8,668 bases of DNA, from assembly GCA_015057205.1 (NCBI GenBank), contig SVEW01000098.1, forward strand, positions 1 to 8,668. Direction: 5' to 3'. Within the stretch, counting starts at the first letter, position 1. The number at the start of each line of letters is the position of its first letter. The stretch comes from Lachnospiraceae bacterium. GTDB lineage: Bacteria; Bacillota; Clostridia; Lachnospirales; Lachnospiraceae. The notes below the pieces were generated by a model. It saw nothing but the letters and a program-made list of their open reading frames with translations. It ran no database searches and was not told the origin of the DNA. This document shows positions 1 through 6,937 of the stretch, one piece after another. Made by a program: the position numbers and the translations under genes.

Positions 1-424
1 ACGTGTGAATGCAATTGTTAATGAATTAAAGGGTGAAAAGATAGATATTATTAATTGGGATGAGAATCCGGCGATTTTAATTGAAAATGCCTTAAGCCCT
101 GCTAAAGTTATTTCAGTAATTGCTGATGCAGATGAAAAGACAGCAAAGGTAGTTGTACCGGATTATCAGTTATCCCTTGCAATTGGTAAAGAAGGACAGA
201 ACGCGCGTCTTGCTGCCAGATTGACTGGATTTAAGATTGACATTAAGAGTGAAAGTCAGGCAAGAGAGTCCGGCGATATTTTGGACTATGATGATTATGA
301 TTACGATGAAGAATTCGATGAGGACTTCAATGAGGGTGAATTTGTAGACGACGAGTACAGTGAGTCCGGCGATTCTTATGAGGATGAGTCTTATGACGAA
401 AATGGTGAGTACAGCGAAAACTAA
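1..424 (+). CDS. nusA: Transcription termination/antitermination protein NusA, C-terminal part (5' end outside window)
   Basis: NusA binds RNA polymerase and nascent RNA and modulates pausing, termination and antitermination. Only the last 140 or so codons are present. The reading frame is open from base 2 and continues upstream, so the GTG at base 5 is an internal valine and not a start. The visible part contains the end of the KH domains: the segment VNELKGEKIDI, the DYQLSLAIGKEGQNARLAA region with its GKEG loop near bases 185-196, and TGFKIDIKS. From about base 275 to the stop comes a 49-residue tail with 25 Asp/Glu, seven Tyr and no Lys or Arg. Long acidic tails are seen in some clostridial NusA proteins and may act like the acidic C-terminal extension that contacts polymerase or shields the RNA-binding domains in other species; that role is inferred. 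The stop lies inside ylxR, so the two genes overlap. The family call is very secure. Confidence 0.97.
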   Translation, partial: RVNAIVNELKGEKIDIINWDENPAILIENALSPAKVISVIADADEKTAKVVVPDYQLSLAIGKEGQNARLAARLTGFKIDIKSESQARESGDILDYDDYDYDEEFDEDFNEGEFVDDEYSESGDSYEDESYDENGEYSEN

Positions 425-695
425 ACGTAATCCACAAAGAATGTGCATTGGTTGCCGGGAGATGAAAGATCGAACGGAATTGATTCGCATTGTGAAAAAG
501 AAAGATGGTGAAGTATTTCTTGATGAAACAGGAAAGGGGCAAGGACGTGGGGCCTATGTATGCCGAAACCCTGAATGTATGAAACGCATTGAGAAAACGA
601 AGGGACTGGAGCGAGCATTTAAAATGTCAGTTCCACAAACGATATATGAAGCACTACGAGATGAGATGGAGGAAATTGCATGCAGAACAAAATAA
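393..695 (+). CDS. rnpM: YlxR family RNA-binding protein / RNase P modulator RnpM
   Basis: This is a small basic protein of about 100 residues (DUF448/YlxR family), conserved between nusA and infB in Gram-positive bacteria. The B. subtilis homologue has been reported to bind and modulate RNase P and to affect gene expression. The visible signatures are RMCIGCREM near residues 16-24, ELIRIV at 29-34, LDETGKGQGRGAYVC around 43-57, and a basic C-terminal helix. It has four cysteines, C18, C21, C57 and C62 (CIGC and CRNPEC), which could form a small metal site. The start is uncertain. ATG 393 is preceded at about 5 bases by a weak Shine-Dalgarno-like AGGATGAG; ATG 402 would give 97 residues, closer to many homologues. 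A GTG at 360 is too far upstream. Either way the start lies within nusA, giving a 23- or 32-base overlap that suggests translational coupling. The 3' end overlaps ylxQ by 16 bases. Confidence 0.93.
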   Translation: MTKMVSTAKTKRNPQRMCIGCREMKDRTELIRIVKKKDGEVFLDETGKGQGRGAYVCRNPECMKRIEKTKGLERAFKMSVPQTIYEALRDEMEEIACRTK

Positions 696-991
696 CCTCG
701 ATGCTTGGACTTGCGACTAAAGCAGGGAAACTGGTAAGTGGAGAATTTATGGTTGAGAATGCCATCAAAGATTTTTCGGCAAAATTAGTGATTTTGGCTA
801 CGGATTGCTCAGATAACACAAAGAAAAAATTTCGTGACCGAACCACTTACCGTAACGTCCCTTATTATGAATTTTCGGATAAGGATGAGTTAGGGCGTTG
901 CATTGGGAAAGAATTTCGTGCTTGTGTGGCAATCACCGATGAGGGATTTGCAACAACCTTAATAGGGCTTCTAGAGCAGAATAATAAATAA
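680..991 (+). CDS. ylxQ: YlxQ, L7Ae/L30e-family ribosomal-like RNA-binding protein
   Basis: This 103-residue protein belongs to the L7Ae/L30e/S12e/Gadd45 fold family, whose members bind kink-turn RNA. The start MQNKITSMLGLATKAGKLVSG and the later LVILATDCSDNTKKKF, NVPYYEFSDKDELGRCIGKE and ACVAITDEGFA segments match the usual family layout of an N-terminal helix, a central beta strand followed by a basic patch, and a C-terminal helix. The start ATG is supported by a GGAGGA-like ribosome binding site inside the ylxR coding sequence a few bases upstream, and it overlaps the ylxR end by 16 bases. The position between ylxR and infB is the standard one in Firmicutes. B. subtilis YlxQ is considered a K-turn-binding homologue of ribosomal L7Ae-type proteins, but its cellular role is not firmly established. 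Confidence 0.93.
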   Translation: MQNKITSMLGLATKAGKLVSGEFMVENAIKDFSAKLVILATDCSDNTKKKFRDRTTYRNVPYYEFSDKDELGRCIGKEFRACVAITDEGFATTLIGLLEQNNK

Positions 992-995
992 TCAT

Positions 996-1000
996 GGAGG
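996..1000 (+). promoter_or_regulatory. Ribosome binding site setting the infB GTG start
   Basis: GGAGG ends 7 bases before the GTG at 1008. It supports GTG as the true infB start, since no ATG lies in frame at a suitable distance and the protein begins SKIRVHELAKEL, the normal IF2 N-terminus. Confidence 0.85.
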
Positions 1001-1007
1001 TAAGTAA

Positions 1008-3668
1008 GTGTCAAAGATAAGAGTGCATGAGTTAGCAAAGGAACTAAATGTAAATAACAAAGAAATTATGAGCTTCCTGCAAGAAAAAAATATCGAAGCA
1101 AAAAGTCATATGAGTGCAATTGAAGATGCAGTTGCGGATGAAATTCGAAATAAAATTGGTAGAAAGAAGACAGATGAATTGAACGAAAATAAAAAAGAAA
1201 CAGTGGCAACTGAAACAAAAATGAAAAACGAAGGAACAGTTAAGCCAGAAGAACACAAGAAAAAAGCAAGTATTTCCGCGGTATATAACCCACAGTATGG
1301 AAAGAATCCTGCTACGCGCAATGGACAAAGAAAGACAATGAGCGGCGTGGGTGAGAAACCGCAAAACGAACGTCGTAAGCGTCCAGAAGGGGCACAACAG
1401 GGAAAACGTCCGGAAGGAGCACCACAGACAAGACGACCTGAGGGAGCACCGCAGGGTGAACGTCCAAAACAGGGACAGCAGAATCGTCCGGAAGGAAGAA
1501 GACAGCAGGTAAATGGCGAAAGACCACGTCAGAATAATCAAAATAATGGCGAAAAACGTTTTAACGGTGAAAAGCAGAAATTTAATCGCGAAGGCGGTAA
1601 TGATCGCGATAATAAGAGACCGTTCCGTAAAGATCAGGACAACAGAAGAAACAATAACAATCGCGATAATAGAGATAATAACCGTGATAACAGACGCAAC
1701 AATCGTTTAGATGGCGAGATTAATCGTATGAATCGCAATTCTGAGGCTGTTACTGAGGAGAAGCCAAAGGAAAGAGAGAATAAGCGATTCAAGAGTAAGC
1801 CACAGAAAAATGGTTACCAGAATCAGAAAGAAAAGCGACCGGAAAACTTCTTCCAGTTAGAAAAGGTTACAAAGAAGAAAAATCATCAGCAAAAGCCGCA
1901 GGAAGATAAGAACGAAATTAAAACCATCGTAATTCCTGAAACATTAACAATTCGTGAGTTGGCAGACAAGATGAAACGTCAGCCATCCGAAATTGTAAAG
2001 AAGCTGTTTTTACAGGGAAAAGTTGTTACGGTTAATCAAGATGTAGATTTTGATACTGCAGAAGAGATTGCATTAGAGTTTAACTGCATCTGTGAGAAAG
2101 AAGAAAAGATTGATGTGATTGCAGAACTTCTTAAGGAAGAAGAAGAGGATGAAAGCGTAATGACTTCCAGACCTCCGGTTGTCTGTGTAATGGGTCACGT
2201 TGACCATGGTAAAACCTCTCTGTTGGATGCGATTCGTGATAGCCATGTAATTGACAGAGAAGCAGGTGGAATTACGCAACATATTGGTGCATCTGTAGTA
2301 GAAAGTAATGGTCAGAAAATTACGTTCTTAGATACACCGGGTCATGAGGCATTTACGGCAATGCGTATGCGTGGTGCAAGTTCTACGGATATTGCAATAC
2401 TTGTAGTTGCGGCAGATGATGGTGTAATGCCACAGACAGTTGAAGCAATTAACCATGCAAAAGCTGCGGGTATTGAAATAATTGTTGCTATCAACAAGAT
2501 TGATAAGCCAAGTGCAAATATTGATAAGGTAAAACAGGAATTATCAGAGTATGAATTGATTCCGGAAGATTGGGGTGGAAGCACAATCTTTTGTCCGGTA
2601 TCTGCCCATACCCATGAAGGTATTGACAATTTACTTGAAATGATTTTACTGACGGCAGAAGTTTTAGAGTTGAAAGCAAATAAGAATCGTAAAGCAAGAG
2701 GTCTTATTATTGAGGCAAAATTGGATAAGGGCCGTGGTGTTGTGGCAACACTTTTGGTTCAGAAGGGTGTTCTTCACGTTGGAGATCCGATTGCAGCCGG
2801 AAGTAGCTATGGTAAAGTTCGTGCCATGACTGATTCAAAAGGTCGTCGAGTGAAGGAGGCCGGTCCATCCATGCCGGTTGAAATTATTGGTTTAAACGAA
2901 GCACCGGGTGCAGGAGATATTTTCGTAGCTATGGATTCTGATAAGGAAGCACGTTCCTTTGCTGAGACCTTTATTTCAGAGAGCAAAGAGCGACTGGTTG
3001 AAGAAACCAAAGCAAAAATGTCATTGGATGACTTGTTCTCTCAGATTCAGGCAGGTAATTTGAAAGAATTAAATCTTATTGTAAAGGCAGATGTACAAGG
3101 TTCTGTTGAAGCAGTAAAGCAAAGTCTTGTGAAGTTATCTAATGAGGAGGTCGTAGTTAAGGTAATTCATGGTGGTGTTGGTGCAATTAACGAATCCGAT
3201 GTTATTTTGGCGTCAGCTTCCAATGCAATTATTATTGGTTTCAACATCCGACCAGATGCGGTTGCAAAAGCGACTGCCGACAGAGAGGGCGTAGATATTC
3301 GTTTATACAAAGTTATTTATAACGCAATCGAAGATGTAGAAGCAGCTATGAAGGGTATGCTTGATCCTGTCTTTGAAGAACAGGTTATTGGTCATGCAGA
3401 GATTCGCCAAATCTTTAAAGCATCCGGAATTGGCAACATTGCCGGATCCTACGTTCTTGATGGACGTTTCCAGAGAGGCTGTTCTGTGCGTATTACACGT
3501 GAGGGTGAACAAATCTTTGAAGGACCATTGGCATCTTTGAAACGTTTTAAAGACGATGTAAAAGAAGTAAAAGCCGGTTTCGAATGTGGTCTTGTATTTG
3601 AAGGATTTGGTCAAATTCAGGAATTCGATCAGGTAGAGGCTTATATTATGGTTGAAGTGCCACGTTAG
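1008..3668 (+). CDS. infB: Translation initiation factor IF-2
   Basis: IF2 is a GTPase that brings initiator fMet-tRNA to the 30S subunit and promotes 50S joining. The protein has 886 residues. Residues 1-52 form the first IF2N helical domain (KIRVHELAKELNV). Residues 100-300 are a low-complexity basic linker rich in Arg, Asn, Gln, Gly and Lys, with RPEG repeats at 125, 134, 143 and 160 and an RDN/RNN tract near 200-233. A second IF2N domain follows at about 305-360. The G domain (388-555) has G1 GHVDHGKT 396-403, G2 GGITQHIGA 420-428, G3 DTPGH 442-446, G4 NKID 496-499 and G5 SAH 532-534, all intact. Domains II-IV follow, including the VKADVQGSVEA segment near 692 and the C-terminal tRNA-binding barrel (HAEIRQIFKASGIGNIAG onward). 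The start is GTG with a good ribosome binding site. A 17-bp stem region lies at its stop codon. The protein looks complete and functional. Confidence 0.99.
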   Translation: MSKIRVHELAKELNVNNKEIMSFLQEKNIEAKSHMSAIEDAVADEIRNKIGRKKTDELNENKKETVATETKMKNEGTVKPEEHKKKASISAVYNPQYGKNPATRNGQRKTMSGVGEKPQNERRKRPEGAQQGKRPEGAPQTRRPEGAPQGERPKQGQQNRPEGRRQQVNGERPRQNNQNNGEKRFNGEKQKFNREGGNDRDNKRPFRKDQDNRRNNNNRDNRDNNRDNRRNNRLDGEINRMNRNSEAVTEEKPKERENKRFKSKPQKNGYQNQKEKRPENFFQLEKVTKKKNHQQKPQEDKNEIKTIVIPETLTIRELADKMKRQPSEIVKKLFLQGKVVTVNQDVDFDTAEEIALEFNCICEKEEKIDVIAELLKEEEEDESVMTSRPPVVCVMGHVDHGKTSLLDAIRDSHVIDREAGGITQHIGASVVESNGQKITFLDTPGHEAFTAMRMRGASSTDIAILVVAADDGVMPQTVEAINHAKAAGIEIIVAINKIDKPSANIDKVKQELSEYELIPEDWGGSTIFCPVSAHTHEGIDNLLEMILLTAEVLELKANKNRKARGLIIEAKLDKGRGVVATLLVQKGVLHVGDPIAAGSSYGKVRAMTDSKGRRVKEAGPSMPVEIIGLNEAPGAGDIFVAMDSDKEARSFAETFISESKERLVEETKAKMSLDDLFSQIQAGNLKELNLIVKADVQGSVEAVKQSLVKLSNEEVVVKVIHGGVGAINESDVILASASNAIIIGFNIRPDAVAKATADREGVDIRLYKVIYNAIEDVEAAMKGMLDPVFEEQVIGHAEIRQIFKASGIGNIAGSYVLDGRFQRGCSVRITREGEQIFEGPLASLKRFKDDVKEVKAGFECGLVFEGFGQIQEFDQVEAYIMVEVPR
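1380..1460 (+). repeat. Three tandem 27-base in-frame repeats in the infB linker
   Basis: Three consecutive 9-codon units begin at bases 1380, 1407 and 1434 and encode RPEGAQQGK, RPEGAPQTR and RPEGAPQGE. A fourth partial unit (RPEG, residues 160-163) follows after an 8-residue gap. The DNA copies differ at synonymous and a few non-synonymous positions, so they are not a very recent expansion. They lie in the disordered basic linker between the two IF2N domains, a region that varies in length among IF2 proteins. Confidence 0.8.
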
Positions 3669-3674
3669 GCACTT
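3655..3674 (+). other. Hairpin spanning the infB stop codon
   Basis: AAGTGCC (3655-3661) pairs perfectly with GGCACTT (3668-3674) around a 6-base loop. The infB TAG stop (3666-3668) lies in the loop and at the start of the 3' arm. A competing 5-bp stem, CGTTA (3663-3667) with TAACG (3674-3678), cannot form at the same time. There is no U-tract, so this is not an intrinsic terminator. The rbfA ribosome binding site starts only about 7 bases further on. A role in translational coupling or mRNA processing is possible but inferred. Confidence 0.5.
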
Positions 3675-3693
3675 AACGGGAAAAGGACAAAAT

Positions 3694-4077
3694 ATGAGAA
3701 AAAACAGTATCAAAAATACCCGCATTAATGAGGAAGTTCTTCATGAACTTTCCAACATTATTCGCGGTGAAATAAAGGATCCAAGAATTAATGAATTCAC
3801 CAGCGTGGTTGCCGTTGAAGTAGCTCCGGATTTAAAAACATGCAAGGCATATATCAGCGTTCTTGGCGATGAAAAATCACAACAGGATACGCTTGCTGGA
3901 CTGAAGAGTGCACAAGGATTTATTAAATCCATGCTTGCAAAACGAATTAATTTGCGGAATACACCTAGTATCACGTTCATTATGGATCAGTCTATTGAAT
4001 ATGGCGTTAAAATGTCACACCGAATTGACGAGTTAGCTGCATCCATGCACCATAACGAGGAAGAGGAAAATGATTAA
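3694..4077 (+). CDS. rbfA: 30S ribosome-binding factor RbfA
   Basis: RbfA binds the 30S subunit during late maturation of the 16S rRNA 5' end and supports cold adaptation. The 127-residue product is of normal family length and has a single KH-like fold: R-I-N-EEVLHELSNIIRGEIKDPR near the start, VVAVEVAPDLKTCKAYISVLG in the middle, and LRNTPSITFIMDQSIEYGVKMSHRID near residues 88-115. The ATG at 3694 follows AAAAGGA at 6 bases and gives the usual MRKNSIKNTRINEEV start; the upstream GTG at 3652 lies inside infB and is rejected. The gene follows infB by 25 bases. Its last 8 bases overlap the next gene, whose ribosome binding site is within the Glu-rich 3' end of rbfA. Confidence 0.97.
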   Translation: MRKNSIKNTRINEEVLHELSNIIRGEIKDPRINEFTSVVAVEVAPDLKTCKAYISVLGDEKSQQDTLAGLKSAQGFIKSMLAKRINLRNTPSITFIMDQSIEYGVKMSHRIDELAASMHHNEEEEND

Positions 4078-5029
4078 TTTAAAAGATGTATTAAAAGACG
4101 CACAGACAATTGGAATTTCAGGTCATGTTCATCCGGATGGTGACTGTATAGGTGCCACCTTAGGGTTGTACAATTATATCAAAGACAACTATCCGATGAA
4201 AAATGTAAGATTGTTTTTAGAAGAGATTCCGGATGTATTTAATTTTCTTCATAGAAGTGAAGAGATTGTTCATGGGACTACGGATGACGCATTTGATCTT
4301 TACTTTGTAATGGATTGTAGCGATGAGTTACGTTTGGGTGATTACGCAAAGCATTTACAAAACACCACGCATACTGTGTGTGTGGATCACCATAAGAGCA
4401 ATAAGCTTGATACGGAATATGCTTATGTAGTGCCAGATGCAAGTTCTACCAGTGAATTGGTATATAATTTATTACCAAAAGAGGCTGTTACAAAAGAAAT
4501 TGCAGAGTGTCTTTATACAGGAATTGTTCATGATACAGGTGTATTTCAATACTCTTGTACTGCGAAGTCTACGATGGAAGCAGCCGGTTTTTTCATGGAG
4601 AAAGGAATTGATTATAGCAGTATTGTTGAGCGTACTTATTTTGAAAAAACATTTGCTCAGAATCGCATTTTAGCAAGGGCTGTGTTACGTGCAAATCTTT
4701 GGCATGATGGTGAAATAATTATTTCATATCTTACACGTGAGGAAATGGCAGAATTTGATGCGACACCGCAGGATTTGGATGGTATTGTAAACCAGCTACG
4801 TATTACAAAAGGTGTGGAAGTTGCAGTATTCTTATATGAAACGGGAGACGGAGAGTTTAAGGCAAGCTTACGAAGTAAAAGTAGAGTAGATGTATCAGAA
4901 ATTGCTTTAAAATTTGGCGGTGGTGGTCATCTACGCGCGGCCGGAGCTACTATGAAGGGAGAAGCAGAGGAGATTTTAACGATGCTTCTTCCGGAAATTA
5001 CAAAAAGATTGGAAAAAGGAAACGACTAA
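4070..5029 (+). CDS. nrnA: DHH/DHHA1 phosphoesterase, NrnA-type bifunctional oligoribonuclease and pAp phosphatase
   Basis: This 319-residue cytoplasmic enzyme of the DHH superfamily probably degrades 2-5 nt RNA fragments and dephosphorylates 3'-phosphoadenosine 5'-phosphate, as B. subtilis NrnA does. The metal-binding motifs are all present: H19-x-H-x-D-x-D25 (GHVHPDGDCIGA), D82 in FVMDCSD, D106-H107-H108 in CVDHHKSN, and D155 in GIVHDTGVF. The C-terminal DHHA1 domain carries the substrate-binding GGGGH motif at residues 283-287. The ATG overlaps the rbfA stop by 8 bases, with a purine-rich GAGGAAGAGGAA upstream, which implies coupled translation. The location between rbfA and truB is common in Firmicutes. 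Exact substrate preference cannot be read from sequence; related DHH proteins include GdpP and RecJ, but the length and absence of extra domains favour NrnA. Confidence 0.93.
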   Translation: MINLKDVLKDAQTIGISGHVHPDGDCIGATLGLYNYIKDNYPMKNVRLFLEEIPDVFNFLHRSEEIVHGTTDDAFDLYFVMDCSDELRLGDYAKHLQNTTHTVCVDHHKSNKLDTEYAYVVPDASSTSELVYNLLPKEAVTKEIAECLYTGIVHDTGVFQYSCTAKSTMEAAGFFMEKGIDYSSIVERTYFEKTFAQNRILARAVLRANLWHDGEIIISYLTREEMAEFDATPQDLDGIVNQLRITKGVEVAVFLYETGDGEFKASLRSKSRVDVSEIALKFGGGGHLRAAGATMKGEAEEILTMLLPEITKRLEKGND

Positions 5030-5033
5030 TACC

Positions 5034-5933
5034 ATGTATCATGGAATCATTGTAGTAAGGAAAGAAGCGGGTTATACATCACATGATGTAGTGGCTAAGA
5101 TACGTGGCATATGCGGACAGAAAAAGGTTGGGCATACCGGAACATTAGATCCGGATGCCACCGGTGTTCTGCCGATTTGCCTCGGTAAGGGTACCAAGGT
5201 TAGTGGTATGTTAACGGATTCAGATAAAGAATACGAAACAACCTTTCTGCTTGGTGTTACAACAGATACGCAAGACATGTCTGGCAAAATTATAAAACGT
5301 CATGAAGTGGTTTTAACAGAAGACCGGGTAAAAGATGTAATCAAATCTTTTGTAGGAAACATTTCTCAAATTCCGCCGATGTATTCAGCGTTAAAAGTTG
5401 ACGGTAAAAAGTTGTGCGATTTAGCCAGACAGGGAATAGAAGTAGAGCGAAAGTCTCGTAACATTCAAATTTATGGAATAGAAATTGTATACATAGATTT
5501 ACCAAGAGTTTGTATGAGAGTATCTTGTTCGAAAGGGACATATATCCGTACGTTATGCAATGATATTGGAGAAAAATTAGGTTGCGGAGCGGCTATGGAA
5601 ACTTTGCTACGCACACGTGCTGCTGGGTTTACCTTAGAAGATGCACATACTTTAGATGAACTTCAAAAAGCGAAACAAGAAAATACGTTACCGTTATTAG
5701 TGAAACCAATTGATGAAGTATATCAATGTTATGAAAAAGTAATTGCTTTAGAAAAAGCACAAAAGCTTTTGTATAATGGAAATGCGATTGCTGAAGTAAT
5801 GGTACAGCAGCCTGCCAGTAAACAAGAGATGGTTCGAATGTATACACATAAGGAAGAATTTGTTGGAATTTTTTCATACCGGAAAGAGCAAAAAATGTAT
5901 CAACCGGTTAAAATGTTTCTACAAGGGGAATAG
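5034..5933 (+). CDS. truB: tRNA pseudouridine(55) synthase TruB
   Basis: TruB converts U55 in the T-loop of tRNAs to pseudouridine and can act as a tRNA folding chaperone. The 299-residue protein has the catalytic motif GHTGTLDPDATGVLP with the nucleophile D39, the EYETTFLLG segment with Y67, the Q-x-PPMYSALKVDGKKL region near 112-127, and the CSKGTYIRTL motif at 165-174 containing the conserved R172. Residues after about 240 (KLLYNGNAIA to YQPVKMF) form a C-terminal PUA-like RNA-binding domain, which is shorter and less conserved, as usual in Firmicutes. The gene starts 4 bases after nrnA, with an AAGGA-like site within the nrnA 3' end, and ends 5 bases before ribF. Confidence 0.98.
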   Translation: MYHGIIVVRKEAGYTSHDVVAKIRGICGQKKVGHTGTLDPDATGVLPICLGKGTKVSGMLTDSDKEYETTFLLGVTTDTQDMSGKIIKRHEVVLTEDRVKDVIKSFVGNISQIPPMYSALKVDGKKLCDLARQGIEVERKSRNIQIYGIEIVYIDLPRVCMRVSCSKGTYIRTLCNDIGEKLGCGAAMETLLRTRAAGFTLEDAHTLDELQKAKQENTLPLLVKPIDEVYQCYEKVIALEKAQKLLYNGNAIAEVMVQQPASKQEMVRMYTHKEEFVGIFSYRKEQKMYQPVKMFLQGE

Positions 5934-5938
5934 GGAGC

Positions 5939-6868
5939 ATGCAATTTTTCAGAAATACAACAAACATTGAGATAAAAGAAGATACCGTCATAACATTAGG
6001 AAAGTTCGACGGCTTGCATAAAGGACATCGTTTCCTAATGGAAGGTCTACGCATGGAAAAGCACAAGCATCATCTAAAAAGTGTTGTTTTTACTTTTTCC
6101 ACATTTCCAAGAGATGAAATTGAAAATAAGAAGCATGCAGTTTTGCTTACTTTAAAGGAAAAAGAAACACTGTTTGAAAAGGCCGGTGTTGACTATGTAG
6201 TCGAATATCCGTTTACCAAGGATGTACGGATGATGGAACCGGAAGAATTTGTAGAAATGCTGGTGAAACGACTTCATGTAAAAATATTTGTTATCGGAAC
6301 GGATTTTTTCTTCGGGTATCAGAAGCGTGGAAATTATCAGTTGCTTCAGAAACTATCCGAAAAATATGACTATAAGGTTGTTATTATAACCAAAAAGCAG
6401 GTGGATGGAGTTGACATTAGCAGTACACGTATTCGGGAGCTGATAGCAAATGGCCAGATAGAAAAAGCCAATTTGCTGTTGGGGTATGATTATTTTTTTG
6501 AAGGAATCGTTGAAACCGGAAATCGAATTGGACATACCATAGGAATCCCAACAGTTAATCTTTATCCGGATGATAACAAGTTGTTACCACCATTTGGCGT
6601 GTATGCCAGTTGCGTCGAAATCGGAAAGCGGAGTTACTATGGTCTTACCAACGTAGGAGTTAAGCCAACGGTTGGAGAACGGAATCCGGTGGGAATAGAA
6701 ACTCATATACTGGATTTTGATGATATGATTTATGGTGAGAATATTCGTGTTCATTTAAAATATCATATTCGCGACGAAATTAAATTTAATGGTATTGAAA
6801 CCCTAAAAAATCAAATTAATAAAGATATTGAAGCAATTAAAAATTACATAAATATTACAAAATGTTGA
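5939..6868 (+). CDS. ribF: Bifunctional riboflavin kinase / FMN adenylyltransferase RibF
   Basis: RibF phosphorylates riboflavin to FMN and then adenylates FMN to FAD. The 309-residue protein has the usual two-domain layout. The N-terminal adenylyltransferase contains GKFDGLHKGH (21-30), the GTDFFFGYQKRGN segment (120-132) and ISSTRIR (160-166). The C-terminal flavokinase contains GHTIGIPTVNL (198-208), the PFGVYA segment near 218 and the GIETHILDFD segment with the likely catalytic E254. The ATG lies 5 bases after the truB stop, with a GGGGAATAGGGA ribosome binding site across that stop. The ribF stop TGA is embedded in the -35 hexamer of the following promoter. No terminator is visible after the gene, so transcripts may continue into the next gene. 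Confidence 0.98.
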   Translation: MQFFRNTTNIEIKEDTVITLGKFDGLHKGHRFLMEGLRMEKHKHHLKSVVFTFSTFPRDEIENKKHAVLLTLKEKETLFEKAGVDYVVEYPFTKDVRMMEPEEFVEMLVKRLHVKIFVIGTDFFFGYQKRGNYQLLQKLSEKYDYKVVIITKKQVDGVDISSTRIRELIANGQIEKANLLLGYDYFFEGIVETGNRIGHTIGIPTVNLYPDDNKLLPPFGVYASCVEIGKRSYYGLTNVGVKPTVGERNPVGIETHILDFDDMIYGENIRVHLKYHIRDEIKFNGIETLKNQINKDIEAIKNYINITKC

Positions 6869-6893
6869 CAAAAAGGTTTCTATATGTTATCAT
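6865..6893 (+). promoter_or_regulatory. Sigma-A type promoter of the NlpC/P60 gene, overlapping the ribF stop
   Basis: The -35 hexamer is a perfect TTGACA (6865-6870). A 17-base spacer leads to TATCAT (6888-6893), a 5 of 6 match to TATAAT, preceded by the extended -10 dinucleotide TG at 6885-6886. Transcription should start near base 6900, giving a short leader of about 38 bases before the ATG at 6938. The TGA stop codon of ribF (6866-6868) lies inside the -35 element. Confidence 0.88.
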
Positions 6894-6937
6894 CGGTCTC
6901 ATAAAGTAGTAAATAATGAATTAAGGAGTTTTCTAAC

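Noticed and set aside
1044..1541. Long open frame on the minus strand opposite infB
   Set aside because: It is the antisense of the low-complexity linker and N-terminus. Its Phe/Leu/Ser/Cys-rich translation resembles no family and it has no ribosome binding site.
2133..2162. Purine-rich run before ATG 2160 in infB, a possible short IF2 form starting just before the G domain
   Set aside because: The run encodes an acidic KEEEEDES stretch and the spacing is poor. Known IF2 isoforms start much nearer the N-terminus.
2853..2873. AAGGAGG followed by an in-frame ATG inside infB (residue 622)
   Set aside because: The purine run encodes Lys-Glu in a normal IF2 sequence and the spacing of 11 bases is long. 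An internal start here would cut through domain II, so it is probably coincidence.
3303..3725. Minus-strand open frame of about 140 codons opposite the infB 3' end
   Set aside because: Antisense of well-conserved IF2 coding sequence, with no family resemblance and no supporting signals.
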